The notes under the pieces were generated by a model that saw only the letters and a list, made by a program, of their open reading frames with translations, ran no database searches and was not told the origin of the DNA. Positions 1-7,958 of a DNA stretch of 64,000 nucleotides are shown here, in pieces. The translations under genes and the position numbers were made by a program. The stretch is from assembly GCA_016705065.1 (NCBI GenBank), contig JADIYY010000001.1, forward strand, positions 496,001 to 560,000. Direction: 5' to 3'. Source of the stretch: Candidatus Aalborgiella aggregata. GTDB taxonomy: Bacteria; Pseudomonadota; Gammaproteobacteria; Burkholderiales; Burkholderiaceae_C. How positions within the stretch are numbered: position 1 is the stretch's first letter; the number at the start of each line of letters is the position of its first letter.

Positions 1-291
1 GCTCAACCGATTACAGACATACAAAAGAAAGCTCTCATGCAAAAAGCAGAGGTTTATCAAAAAACACTATCTGTTGATTTAACCAATAAAGCCGCAGTGA
101 TTGCTTTAGATAACGAATCAATGGCAAGCACCAGTTGTGTTGGTGATTTGTTTGCTCGTTATGACTTAATGGACAAAGTCAAGGCCATCACATTTAACAC
201 CAAAGAGCGTACCATGCGCTACATTCAATACAACCAATCACCGCTGCATGCCGCTTCAACACGCATGCCAGAAGGCAACACATGCAAATAG
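1..291 (+). CDS. C-terminal part of a tandem-array secreted protein (copy 1, cut by window edge)
   Basis: The frame is open from base 1 and ends at a TAA, giving the last 96 residues of a protein whose start lies outside the window. The residues match the C-terminal halves of the next three genes: a QKAEVYQKTLSVDLTNKAA segment, a conserved Cys, a KAITFNTKERTMRYIQYNQ segment and a terminal PEGNTCK. It is therefore the first visible member of a four-gene tandem family. No enzymatic motif is visible and the function is unknown. Location outside the cytoplasm is inferred from the signal sequences of its paralogs. Confidence 0.7.
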   Translation, partial: AQPITDIQKKALMQKAEVYQKTLSVDLTNKAAVIALDNESMASTSCVGDLFARYDLMDKVKAITFNTKERTMRYIQYNQSPLHAASTRMPEGNTCK

Positions 292-310
292 TGCAAGCGT
301 TAAAAAGACA

Positions 311-823
311 ATGAATAAATGGTTGTTTTGGGCTGTGTTGTTTGCAATGCTGCTAGTAAGCGCTTGCAGCGAAGATGCACTACACACTCCTACATTAGCA
401 CAGCAAATTAAAACGTTTGAAGCCAGTGGTGCATTGCCAAAACTAGACGTCTCTAAAGACATCAAAGGCACTGACCAGAACCAAAACGGAGTGCGCGATG
501 ATATTGATGCATGGATATCTACATTACCCATTACAGATGTTCAAAAGAAGGCTGCTACACAAAAAGCGGAAGTATTTCAAAAAACACTGTTCGTTGATTT
601 AACAGATAAAGCAGCACTACAGGTGGTGGGTGATGGTTTAATGGCGAGTACATTTTGTTTGGCCGACGTATATGAACCAAAAATGGAGGAAGGATTTAAG
701 CTGGCTTCAAAAATCGAAGCATTGACATTCAACACTAAACAGCGAGCCATGCGATATATTCAATATAACAAAGCAAGGTCGGGTTCTGTTACGAGTGCAC
801 CCACAGGAAATACTTGTAAGTAA
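311..823 (+). CDS. Putative lipoprotein, tandem paralog family (copy 2)
   Basis: The protein has 170 residues. I chose the ATG at 311 because it starts a lipoprotein signal (MNKWLFWAVLFAMLLVSAC) with lipobox LVSAC, so the mature protein should begin at Cys19. An upstream in-frame start at 248 would overlap copy 1 and bury the signal. The body carries a QQIKTFEASGALPKLD segment, then DQNQNGVRDDID, which has the D-x-N-x-N-G-x-x-D-D spacing of a calcium-binding loop, then the shared C-terminal region ending GNTCK. Two Cys in the C-terminal half may form a disulfide; this is inference. The family is not recognised. It is 19 bases after copy 1 and 20 bases before copy 3, so an operon is likely. 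Confidence 0.7.
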   Translation: MNKWLFWAVLFAMLLVSACSEDALHTPTLAQQIKTFEASGALPKLDVSKDIKGTDQNQNGVRDDIDAWISTLPITDVQKKAATQKAEVFQKTLFVDLTDKAALQVVGDGLMASTFCLADVYEPKMEEGFKLASKIEALTFNTKQRAMRYIQYNKARSGSVTSAPTGNTCK

Positions 824-843
824 ATTAGAGTTGGTCAGTAAAT

Positions 844-1350
844 ATGCAGTTGACTTTAGTAGTTCTATTTGTGGCCTTGTTAGCATCTTGTCGTGAGGAT
901 GTACCACTTCCAACACAATCACTGGCAGAACAAATCAAAGCGCTGGAAGCCAGTGGCGTCCTACCCAAGTTAGACCGCTCTACGGACATCAAAGGTCCAG
1001 ACCAAAACTTGAATGGGGTACGTGATGATATTGACGCATGGATTGCGTCGCTGCCTGTAACGGCGACTCAAAAGCGGGCAGCAACTCAAGCTGCTGAAGG
1101 ATTGCAAAACACTTTATTGGTAGATGTAACCGACAAAGCTGCAATGGATGCATCGGGTAATGAAACTATAGCTAGCGTAAAGTGTTTAAGGCTGGTTTTT
1201 ATGCCAAATTACGATGATGGCTATAAATTGAGTGCCAAAATTGAAGCCATTACGATGAACACTAAAGAACGCTCGTATCAATATATAAAATATAACCAAG
1301 CTGCCTCAGGTTCTGTCACAAGATTACCAGATGGGAATACTTGTAAATAG
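844..1350 (+). CDS. Putative lipoprotein, tandem paralog family (copy 3)
   Basis: The protein has 168 residues and starts with a very short lipoprotein signal (MQLTLVVLFVALLASC), lipobox LLASC, Cys16. It repeats the family plan: a SLAEQIKALEASGVLPKLD segment, the Asp/Asn loop DQNLNGVRDDID, an AATQAAEGLQNTLLVDVTDK helix-like region and the terminal DGNTCK. The C-terminal Cys pair is kept. It is clearly a tandem duplicate of its neighbours and has diverged most in the region around residues 90-115. No function can be assigned. Expression as one transcript with copies 2 and 4 is suggested by the tight spacing. Confidence 0.7.
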   Translation: MQLTLVVLFVALLASCREDVPLPTQSLAEQIKALEASGVLPKLDRSTDIKGPDQNLNGVRDDIDAWIASLPVTATQKRAATQAAEGLQNTLLVDVTDKAAMDASGNETIASVKCLRLVFMPNYDDGYKLSAKIEAITMNTKERSYQYIKYNQAASGSVTRLPDGNTCK

Positions 1351-1351
1351 C

Positions 1352-1909
1352 ATGTCAAGCAGAAAATTTGCAATTAGCTTTGTTATTGTTGCCGCAGCAT
1401 TGGCAATTTGGCTGATAAGTTTTACACAAGCGGAAACTACAACCAAAAATGAAGCCGTGGCAACCACGAAAGAACTGTCGTTGACAGACCAAATAAAAGC
1501 GCTGGAAGCCAGTGGCAAATTGCCCAAGCTAGACCAGTCCAACAGCATCAAAGGCTCAGACCAAAACCAAAACGGTGTGCGCGATGATATAGAAGCATGG
1601 ATTGAAACACAACCCATGACGGACGTGCAAAAAAGAGCTGCCACACAAGACGCCGCTGTATTACAAAAGACCTTGCTGGTTGACCTCAATGACAAAGCAG
1701 CTCTAAAAGCATTGAGTGAAGAAGGGATGCTTTCCTTGTCCTGCTTACATGATGCGTATCTGCCAAATTTTGAAGCGGGTACCAAGATGTCTAGAAAAAT
1801 TGAAGCCATGATCGCCAATACACGTGAACGTTCACTGCGTTATATGCAATACAACAGCGCAATGTCAGGTTCATCAACTCGGGCGCCAACAAACTATACG
1901 TGCCCGTAG
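1352..1909 (+). CDS. Putative membrane-anchored or secreted protein, tandem paralog family (copy 4)
   Basis: The protein has 185 residues from the ATG at 1352, one base after the copy 3 stop codon. An in-frame ATG at 1331 would overlap copy 3 and add seven residues. Unlike copies 2 and 3 it has no lipobox. It has a longer hydrophobic N-terminus (about residues 5-24) and a Thr/Glu-rich linker before the shared LTDQIKALEASGKLPKLD and DQNQNGVRDDIE segments. The Asp/Asn loop has Glu in place of the last Asp. The C-terminus ends NYTCP. It is probably exported or anchored by an uncleaved helix. The function is unknown. Confidence 0.7.
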   Translation: MSSRKFAISFVIVAAALAIWLISFTQAETTTKNEAVATTKELSLTDQIKALEASGKLPKLDQSNSIKGSDQNQNGVRDDIEAWIETQPMTDVQKRAATQDAAVLQKTLLVDLNDKAALKALSEEGMLSLSCLHDAYLPNFEAGTKMSRKIEAMIANTRERSLRYMQYNSAMSGSSTRAPTNYTCP

Positions 1910-1916
1910 ATTAACT

Positions 1917-1985
1917 ATTGCTATATAATTAATAGCAACATAGGCAATAAATACGCGGCTATAGGTCAATTTTCCTATATAAATT
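1917..1985 (+). repeat. Two-hairpin AT-rich repeat, intergenic copy 1
   Basis: This is a forward copy of the dispersed element. It has a TTGCTAT...AATAGCAA hairpin, then TAGGCAATAAATACGC and GGCTATAGGTCAATTTT, and ends in TATATAAAT. It fills the gap between the convergent tandem-family gene and the leftward hypothetical gene at 1988. Confidence 0.85.
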
Positions 1986-1987
1986 TC

Positions 1988-2269
1988 CTAATTCAACTTA
2001 CGCTGCTGCACAATCGGTTCTACCAATTCGCGCACGTGTTTGCCGGCCAGTTCGGTGAGGGCGTCTGCGCTCTCAGCGCGGTCGGCGGCCATTTCGATGG
2101 CGGGGCGCAGGGCGTTGGCCATGCAGACTTCGGATGCTAGGGTGACGGCCTGAATGATTTCGGCAAACGGTGCATCGCCAATGGCTTGCATGCGTTTGAC
2201 TATGAGTTGAAATGCTTCGTGGCCAACTTGGTCAGCCAAGGCATATTGTTCTTGAAGTGATAGGCCCAT
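1988..2269 (-). CDS. Hypothetical protein, 93 aa, downstream of rep
   Basis: The 93-residue protein is predicted to be soluble and largely helical, with no signal peptide and many Ala and Glu residues. I do not recognise its family. It is read leftward 38 bases after the rep helicase stop codon, so it is likely the last gene of the yajQ-rep group. Its coding quality looks genuine (GC-rich third positions like rep). Its stop lies right beside the repeat element at 1917-1985, which could act as a 3' structured end. Confidence 0.55.
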   Translation of the reverse strand: MGLSLQEQYALADQVGHEAFQLIVKRMQAIGDAPFAEIIQAVTLASEVCMANALRPAIEMAADRAESADALTELAGKHVRELVEPIVQQRKLN

Positions 2270-2278
2270 GGTGCTTAT

Positions 2279-2306
2279 TTTAGTTGAGCAAAATTAGTTG
2301 AGCAGA
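2279..2306. repeat. Two tandem 14-bp repeats between rep and the next gene
   Basis: The unit TTAGTTGAGCAAAA is followed directly by TTAGTTGAGCAGAA, and then by the related TTAGATGAG. The repeat sits in the 38-base gap between the rep stop and the start of the 93-residue gene, so it lies just upstream of that gene's ribosome binding region. Confidence 0.7.
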
Positions 2307-2307
2307 A

Positions 2308-4467
2308 TTAGATGAGTGTGTTGTCGACGGCATTGGCTTCAGCTGCCTTTTTGGCAAACTCAGCGCGTAGCAGGCGCAGCTTTTCGCGGGGGTCTTCTTT
2401 GGTTGTTTCTTGGTTGAGCGCCATCTCGCCGATGAATCGGCTGGGTTGGGCGGCAATCATCTCGCGGCCTTTTTTGCGGCGTTTGGTCCAGCTGACCGAC
2501 AAACTGCGCTGTGCGCGAGTGATGCCGACGTACATCAAGCGGCGTTCTTCTTGCAGGTCGGTGGCTACTTTTTCATTGGCCATTTCATCGGCCATGGTGG
2601 AGCCTCCCGCTGTTTCGGCGTTGGTTTTTTTACCGGCAGACTTGTCATCACGTTTGAATGGCAACACGCCTTCGGTCACACCCACCAGCATCACATGCGG
2701 CCACTCCAAACCTTTGGCAGCGTGCAGGGTGGACAGGGTGACGACGTTTTGCTCTTGCTCGCGCTCGTTGATGGTGGACAAGAGCGATATGGTTTGCGCT
2801 ACTTCCAGCAAGGTTTTTTTCTCGCTTTCCAACGTCACTCCGGCGGTGTCTTCAATCACACCACCACAGCGCTTGCACATCCAATCGCAAAAGTCCAGCA
2901 CATTGGTCCAGCGTGCAGCGGCAACGGGTTCAGAATCTTCACCTTCGTACAGGTATTTTTCGTAGCCAATTTCTTTGAGCCACTCTTTCAAAAACTGTGC
3001 GCAATCGTCCACGCCCGTGGTTTGCCCTGCGCGGTATTGCAGGTCGTTGATGTAGCGGCCAAACTCATGCAGTCCGCCAATGGCACGGCTGCTGACAGCG
3101 GTGTGCAAGGATGACATGAACAAGGCTTCAAACAAACTCACTTTGTAGCTGCTGGCAAATGCACCCAGCTGCTGCAATGACTGGTGGCCTATGCCTCGTT
3201 TGGGTGTGGTGATGGCGCGAATGAAAGCCGGGTCGTCGTCTTCGTTCACCCACAGCCGAAACCAGGCGCACAGGTCTTTGATTTCGGCGCGGTCAAAAAA
3301 GCTTTGCCCACCAGAAACTTTGTAGGGGATGTTGGCTTTGCGCAGCGCTTTTTCAAAGGCTTTGGCTTGGTGGTTGGCGCGATAAAGTACAGCGAAGTCT
3401 TTAAATTCCTTGTACTGCGTTTGCGGTGCTGCGCCGGCTGAGCTGCTGGCCACCACCTCAGTGCCTGAACGCAGCGACTGAATCCGCGCCACCACGCGTT
3501 CGGCTTCGTGTTCTTCGGTGTCGGCATCCACCACACGTACGGGCTCGCCTTCGCCCAAATCGCTCCACAGATTTTTGGGGAAGAGCTTGGGGTTCGGCCC
3601 AATCACATTGTTGGCGGCGCGCAAAATGGCGCTGGTGGAGCGGTAGTTTTGTTCCAGCTTCACCACTTTGAGTTGTGGAAAATCTATCGGCAATTTTTTC
3701 AAATTGTCCAAAGTCGCTCCGCGCCAGCCGTAGATGGATTGGTCGTCGTCGCCCACCGCGGTGAATCGGCCTTTGTCGCCCACCAAGTGTTTCAACACCT
3801 CGTACTGCGTGGCGTTGGTGTCTTGGTATTCGTCCACCAACACGTGCCCCATTTGCGCTTGCCATTTGGCGCGCACGTCTGGGTGGTTTTGCAGCAATTT
3901 GAGCGGCAAGCCAATCAGGTCGTCAAAGTCCACCGCTTGAAAGGCGCTCAATCGCTCTTCATAACCCGCCATCACTTTGGCAATGATGCGTTCATTGTCG
4001 TCTTTGGCTTGTGCCAGTGCCATCTCGGCGTTCAAACCTTGGTTTTTCCAAGAGCTAATGGCCCATTGCCATTGCCGTGCTGTGGCAATATCAACCGTGC
4101 TGCCGATATCTTTCAATATGCTGGTGATGTCGTCGGTGTCCAAAATTGAAAACTGCGGCTTCAAACCCAACGCAGCGCCATCTTGCCGCAACATGCGCAC
4201 ACCCAGTGCATGAAAGGTGCAAATCACCACCTCTTTAGCGGGTTTGCCAATCAGTTGCTTGGCACGAGCGCGCATCTCTAACGCGGCTTTGTTGGTAAAG
4301 GTGATGGCGGCGATGTTTTTTGCCGCAATGCCGCTTTGAATCAAGCGCCCAATTTTGTGCGTGATCACGCGCGTTTTGCCAGAACCAGCCCCCGCCAACA
4401 CCAGGCAAGGCCCATGCATGTAATTCACTGCCTCTTGCTGGGCAATGTTCAGTCCCGTACTTGTCAT
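2308..4467 (-). CDS. rep: ATP-dependent DNA helicase Rep (UvrD/Rep superfamily 1)
   Basis: The 719-residue protein is a 3'-5' DNA helicase of superfamily 1A, expected to help replication forks pass protein blocks. The N-terminus (residues 1-60) follows the Rep pattern, with a Q-motif-like NIAQQEAVNY and Walker A AGAGSGKT at residues 25-32. Further motifs are DEYQDTN (motif II), GDDDQSIYGWRGA (motif III), an ERRLMYVGITRA segment near the C-terminus (motif VI) and TLHAAKGLEW (motif V). It is about 45 residues longer than E. coli Rep; part of that is a Lys/Ala-rich stretch near residue 610. UvrD or PcrA are the alternatives, but the N-terminal match favours Rep. It follows the protease gene by 23 bases on the same strand. 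Confidence 0.88.
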   Translation of the reverse strand: MTSTGLNIAQQEAVNYMHGPCLVLAGAGSGKTRVITHKIGRLIQSGIAAKNIAAITFTNKAALEMRARAKQLIGKPAKEVVICTFHALGVRMLRQDGAALGLKPQFSILDTDDITSILKDIGSTVDIATARQWQWAISSWKNQGLNAEMALAQAKDDNERIIAKVMAGYEERLSAFQAVDFDDLIGLPLKLLQNHPDVRAKWQAQMGHVLVDEYQDTNATQYEVLKHLVGDKGRFTAVGDDDQSIYGWRGATLDNLKKLPIDFPQLKVVKLEQNYRSTSAILRAANNVIGPNPKLFPKNLWSDLGEGEPVRVVDADTEEHEAERVVARIQSLRSGTEVVASSSAGAAPQTQYKEFKDFAVLYRANHQAKAFEKALRKANIPYKVSGGQSFFDRAEIKDLCAWFRLWVNEDDDPAFIRAITTPKRGIGHQSLQQLGAFASSYKVSLFEALFMSSLHTAVSSRAIGGLHEFGRYINDLQYRAGQTTGVDDCAQFLKEWLKEIGYEKYLYEGEDSEPVAAARWTNVLDFCDWMCKRCGGVIEDTAGVTLESEKKTLLEVAQTISLLSTINEREQEQNVVTLSTLHAAKGLEWPHVMLVGVTEGVLPFKRDDKSAGKKTNAETAGGSTMADEMANEKVATDLQEERRLMYVGITRAQRSLSVSWTKRRKKGREMIAAQPSRFIGEMALNQETTKEDPREKLRLLRAEFAKKAAEANAVDNTLI

Positions 4468-4490
4468 CTATATGGCCATCAAAAATGTCG

Positions 4491-5129
4491 CTAGTACCTG
4501 CGTTCCAGCGTCATCTGACCATTGTCTTTGCGCATTGAAAATCGGGTTAAAAAACTATTGCCCAAGAGCACATAGGGCATGGCTTGTTGCGTCACTATGG
4601 CGTCCACATTGGCCACATCCACATCGCCAATGCGCACGGAGTTGAGTTTCAGCAAGTAGCCCAGCGTTGCGCCATTGGCGGTGTTCATACGCACCGGTTT
4701 GCCGCTGGTGTAGTCCAGGCCAATGCGCGCCGCGTCAGATGCGCCCATGGCCACTGTGGTGGCGCCGGTGTCCACCATGAATTGCGTGGCTTTGCCGTTG
4801 ATGCTGCCTTGCGCCATGAAGTGACCGCCATCGCCCGCGCTCAAGACAATTTTGTCACCGCGCGGAGCGCTGCCCGCTTGCTCGCCTACGCTGGCTGGCA
4901 AGTCGCCCACACGCACGTTCATGCGTTTGCCCTCAACTTGTACCACGGCCGTGTCGCCTTGGGTAGAGAGCACTTTCACACCTTGGTAACTGTCACCCAC
5001 CGCTACAATTTTGGGCGCGCTGCCATCCACAATCAACAAAGCCTTGCCACCCATGGTGCCGGTTAAGGTGACCGATTGGGCACTGGCGATGGCGGATGCC
5101 AACAAAAGTAAAAGCGGAGAAAGACGCAT
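4491..5129 (-). CDS. Retropepsin-like aspartic protease (clan AA), exported
   Basis: The 212-residue protein starts with a cleavable signal peptide (about residues 1-18, ending ASAIASAQ). A C-terminal retropepsin-like domain carries the single catalytic motif D120-T-G-A-T, followed by a hydrophobic LLGNSFLTRFSM segment that matches the second half of the fold. Members of the TIGR02281-type family are membrane-linked or periplasmic and are thought to act as homodimers, each chain giving one Asp. The middle of the chain (residues 20-80) is a separate small beta-rich domain. It lies 5 bases after yajQ and 23 bases before rep, so one leftward operon is likely. Its substrate is unknown. Confidence 0.8.
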   Translation of the reverse strand: MRLSPLLLLLASAIASAQSVTLTGTMGGKALLIVDGSAPKIVAVGDSYQGVKVLSTQGDTAVVQVEGKRMNVRVGDLPASVGEQAGSAPRGDKIVLSAGDGGHFMAQGSINGKATQFMVDTGATTVAMGASDAARIGLDYTSGKPVRMNTANGATLGYLLKLNSVRIGDVDVANVDAIVTQQAMPYVLLGNSFLTRFSMRKDNGQMTLERRY

Positions 5130-5134
5130 CGTAA

Positions 5135-5626
5135 TCAGTCGCGGAAATTATCAAAGCTGACGGGAACATCTTTCACATCGGTGCGAATCAAAGCCATTGC
5201 CGACTGCAAATCATCCCGCTTAGCGCCCGTCACGCGTATCGCATCGCCTTGAATGGCTGCCTGCACTTTGAGTTTGCTTTCTTTGAGGAGCTTGGTGATT
5301 TTTTTGGCTTGCTCGGCTTCAATGCCGTTTTTTACTTTGATGTGTACCTTCACCTTGTCGCCACCAATTTTTTGCATATCGCCTTTGTCCAAAAAGCGAA
5401 TGTCCACATTGCGCTTGGTCAGTTTGTTGCGTAACACGTCTTCCACTTGGTCCAGCTGAAACGCCGCATCGCCAAACACAATGATTTCTTTCTCTTTTTC
5501 TTTCAACTCCACCGCGGCAGATGTGCCTTTGAAGTCAAAACGGGTGTTGATTTCTTTAGAAGCGTTGTCAATGGCGTTCTTAATTTCAACGAAATTTGCC
5601 TCGCAAACAATGTCAAATGATGGCAT
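5135..5626 (-). CDS. yajQ: YajQ-family nucleotide-binding protein
   Basis: The 163-residue protein matches the YajQ family over its full length: it begins [20 protein letters not shown], has the NTRFDFKGT strand and ends FDNFRD. Family members have two ferredoxin-like domains and bind cyclic di-GMP or other nucleotides. In xanthomonads the homolog works with a transcription factor. The length is normal. A clear Shine-Dalgarno stretch (AGGAG in the leftward sense, near 5634) precedes the ATG at 5626. It is the first gene of the leftward group running to rep. Confidence 0.93.
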   Translation of the reverse strand: MPSFDIVCEANFVEIKNAIDNASKEINTRFDFKGTSAAVELKEKEKEIIVFGDAAFQLDQVEDVLRNKLTKRNVDIRFLDKGDMQKIGGDKVKVHIKVKNGIEAEQAKKITKLLKESKLKVQAAIQGDAIRVTGAKRDDLQSAMALIRTDVKDVPVSFDNFRD

Positions 5627-5725
5627 GTGAATCTCCTGTAGAGCCTCTTATGGTATTTTGTGAATTTGAATGCGACAATTGTCCCACGAAATTTGGCAAG
5701 ACGCCGGTACAAGGAACACTCAATC

Positions 5726-5953
5726 ATGGCAAAAACAGGCGAATGGACCACCAAAGTGTTGGCCATCATCAAAAGCGGCAAAACCGATGCGGCCATAGCC
5801 CAAATCAAAGTAGCCCCCAGCGTCAAAGACCTGAACCAACTAAAAGCCGCCATGATCGTGGGCGGCCTGATGGCCAAACACAAAAATGTTGAAGCAGCAG
5901 TGAATGAGAATTTGGTGCTACTGGCCGCGCCTAGACTGCATCGTGCGCCTTGA
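5726..5953 (+). CDS. Small conserved-looking hypothetical protein, 75 aa
   Basis: I chose the ATG at 5726, which has AAGGAA about 10 bases upstream. A longer frame begins at 5660 but its extra residues look non-coding. The product is a soluble, Ala/Lys-rich protein (MAKTGEWTTKVLAIIKSGK...) that looks helical and basic. It is divergent from yajQ, with a shared promoter region at 5627-5725. It lies 12 bases before the DUF1272 gene and is probably co-transcribed with it. No family is recognised. Confidence 0.55.
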   Translation: MAKTGEWTTKVLAIIKSGKTDAAIAQIKVAPSVKDLNQLKAAMIVGGLMAKHKNVEAAVNENLVLLAAPRLHRAP

Positions 5954-5965
5954 TAGGAAATCATC

Positions 5966-6277
5966 ATGCTAGAACTCCGCCCCTCCTGCGAGCACTGCAA
6001 CAAACCATTGCCACCCGATTCAACGGAAGCTCTCATTTGCAGTTATGAATGCACATTTTGCGTGACCTGTGTGGAGACGGTTTTGCGGGCGAATGCTTGT
6101 CCTAATTGTGGCGGTGGGTTTGTGCAGCGGCCGGTGCGGCCTGCTCAGGAATGGAAGGCGGGTAACTTTTTGGGCAATGACCCAGCCAGCAAAACGTTCA
6201 AGCACAGGCCTGTGAATTTGGAAGCTTATGCCAAGCTGGTGGCTGCTATTGCGGGTTTGCCACCTGAGAAGCGGTGA
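5966..6277 (+). CDS. DUF1272 domain protein, Cys-rich zinc-ribbon type
   Basis: The 103-residue protein opens with the DUF1272 signature: MLELRPSCEHCNKPLPPDS, then CSYECTFCVTCVE and ANACPNCGGGFVQRPVRP. Eight to nine Cys in CxxC-type pairs in the first 52 residues suggest one or two bound zinc ions. The C-terminal half, about 45 residues, is unlike the core and is not recognised. The biochemical role of the family is unknown to me. The stop codon is followed within 20 bases by repeat copy 2. Confidence 0.85.
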   Translation: MLELRPSCEHCNKPLPPDSTEALICSYECTFCVTCVETVLRANACPNCGGGFVQRPVRPAQEWKAGNFLGNDPASKTFKHRPVNLEAYAKLVAAIAGLPPEKR

Positions 6278-6294
6278 ATGTCATATTGAACGAT

Positions 6295-6365
6295 ATTGCT
6301 ATATATTTAATAGCAACTTAGGCAATCAATACGCCGGCTAGAGGCCAATTTTTCTTATAAAAATT
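6295..6365 (+). repeat. Two-hairpin AT-rich repeat, intergenic copy 2
   Basis: This is one of the cleanest forward copies. A TTGCTATATATTTAATAGCA hairpin is followed by TAGGCAATCAATACGCCGG, CTAGAGGCCAATTTTT and CTTATAAAAAT. It separates two convergent genes. Its last bases touch the stop codon of the DUF924 gene. Confidence 0.92.
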
Positions 6366-6900
6366 AAAAACTAGAGCCAGGTTGGGTTAAAAATTCCAGC
6401 TCTTCGGGTGTTGATGTGCGGCCCAAGATGGCGTTGCGATGGGGGTAGCGGCCAAAGCGGTCGATGATGGCTTTGTGGCGCAGCTCAAAGTTGTAGTTGC
6501 CTTCTGCGGCTTTCTCTTTGAAAAGTTGCTCCGCAATGACGTGAATGCTTTTTGATTCGCTGTGCATATAGGGCATGAGCAGAAACGTTCTTTCGTCTTG
6601 CGTCAATTCGTCATCTGCTTTTGCTGAAACAGCTTCTTGCGCCAGCGCCAACGCCAAGCTATCGGCAGCAAACGCGCGGGGTGTGCCACGGTGGATGTTG
6701 CGCGAGAACTGGTCCAGCACGATGATTTCTGCCAAGCGGCCTTGCGGCGTGCTGCGCCATGCAAACAGCTCTGACGCCAAGGCTTGTGCATGGATATCCG
6801 CAAAGCGGCTGGCGATGAGTTGGTCAAAAGCAGGGTCAACCTTCCACCACTGGGCGGGTGTAATTTCTTTGAACCAAAATTCGAGGACAGTGGTATGCAT
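6364..6900 (-). CDS. DUF924 family protein
   Basis: The 178-residue protein starts at the ATG at 6900 (MHTTVLEFWF). A longer in-frame start at 7023 would add 41 residues that look non-coding. Family features are VLEFWF near the N-terminus, VLDQFSRNIHRGTPRAFAAD in the middle, and a FLLMPYMHSES segment. DUF924 proteins are predicted all-helical, TPR-like soluble proteins with no established reaction. It is divergent from the class II aldolase gene. The 184-base gap contains three tandem 7-base repeats (7007-7027). Confidence 0.87.
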   Translation of the reverse strand: MHTTVLEFWFKEITPAQWWKVDPAFDQLIASRFADIHAQALASELFAWRSTPQGRLAEIIVLDQFSRNIHRGTPRAFAADSLALALAQEAVSAKADDELTQDERTFLLMPYMHSESKSIHVIAEQLFKEKAAEGNYNFELRHKAIIDRFGRYPHRNAILGRTSTPEELEFLTQPGSSF

Positions 6901-7006
6901 GGTGGGTACAGCTGGTGATGCGTGATTTGGACTTTGTGATCGTGACTGAATGAAGTTAGACGGTATACAGTTTATGTGAATCTCAATACACTTAGACGAC
7001 CTGTGC

Positions 7007-7027
7007 CATTGGTCATTGGTCATTGGT
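7007..7027. repeat. Three tandem copies of CATTGGT
   Basis: Three perfect 7-base units stand head to tail, with a further imperfect match (CATTTGCATTGGG) after them. They lie in the divergent promoter region between the DUF924 gene and the class II aldolase gene. A regulator-binding role is possible but unproven. Confidence 0.75.
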
Positions 7028-7084
7028 CATTTGCATTGGGTTCAAAATACGTTCACACACATTAACGCCAACGAAAGCCACCAC

Positions 7085-7852
7085 ATGACAGCCTTGAACA
7101 TTCCATCACTCAAAGACAAAGTCAGCCCTGAAGAATGGCAACTGCGGGTTGACTTGGCGGCTTGTTACCGATTGATTGCAGCGTATGGCTGGAGCGATTT
7201 GGTGTTTACACATGTCAGCGTTCGCATTCCAGGGCCTGAGCACCACTTTTTGATCAACCCTTATGGTTTGATGTTTGACGAAATCACCGCGTCGAGTTTG
7301 ATCAAAATTGACCAAGCAGCGAACAAAGTCAGCGAGTCGCCGTTCCCGGTTAACCCGGCTGGCTTCACCATTCACAGTTGCATTCACCAAGTGCGTGAAG
7401 ATGCTGGCTGCGTGCTGCACACACACACGCGAGCGGGCGTGGGGGTGAGCGCGCAAAAAGCGGGTTTGTTACCCTTGAGCCAACAAGCCAGCTTGGTGTT
7501 GCCATCACTGGCCTACCACGACTATGAAGGCGTGGCTTTGTTTGATGCTGAAAAGCCGCGCCTGCAAGCAGACATGGGAATGGCCAAATTTTTAATCTTG
7601 CGCAACCACGGCTTGTTGGTGGTGGGCAAAACAGTGGCTGAGGCATTTTTGAACATGTTCACCTTAGAAAATGCTTGCCGCATACAAATCGACGCGCTGG
7701 CGGGCGGTGGTGAATTGAATACCATCCCCAAGACAGTGATAGACGTGAATCAAACCATCATGCAAACCGTCACCGTAGGGCAAGGCGCAGGCATCGCGTG
7801 GCCGGCCTTGCTGCGCAAGCTGGACCGCATGGATGAGGGCTATAAGACCTGA
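7085..7852 (+). CDS. Class II aldolase/adducin family protein
   Basis: The 255-residue protein starts at the ATG at 7085. An upstream frame extension to 7016 has no support. The fold markers are in order: LAACYRLIAAYGWSDLVFTH near residue 28, the NPYGLMFDEITAS phosphate-loop region, the VLHTHTRAG zinc-ligand pair and a LRNHGLLVVGKT segment with the third His. Family members are zinc-dependent lyases acting on sugar phosphates or related enolates. This one is nearest in style to the uncharacterised 'class II aldolase' proteins common in Burkholderiales, so its substrate cannot be stated. Repeat copy 3 begins directly after the stop. Confidence 0.85.
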   Translation: MTALNIPSLKDKVSPEEWQLRVDLAACYRLIAAYGWSDLVFTHVSVRIPGPEHHFLINPYGLMFDEITASSLIKIDQAANKVSESPFPVNPAGFTIHSCIHQVREDAGCVLHTHTRAGVGVSAQKAGLLPLSQQASLVLPSLAYHDYEGVALFDAEKPRLQADMGMAKFLILRNHGLLVVGKTVAEAFLNMFTLENACRIQIDALAGGGELNTIPKTVIDVNQTIMQTVTVGQGAGIAWPALLRKLDRMDEGYKT

Positions 7853-7922
7853 TATTGCTATCAATATAATAGCACTTTAGGCAATCAATACGCTGGCTAG
7901 AGGCTAATTTGATGTATAAAAA
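7853..7922 (+). repeat. Two-hairpin AT-rich repeat, intergenic copy 3
   Basis: A forward copy starting one base after the aldolase stop. It contains ATTGCTATCAATATAATAGC, then TTTAGGCAATCAATACGCTG, GCTAGAGGCTAATTT and GTATAAAAAT. It fills most of the gap to the yjdM gene. Confidence 0.9.
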
Positions 7923-7958
7923 TGGGTGATGAAGGTGTGCGTCTGTTAGAATGGGCAG

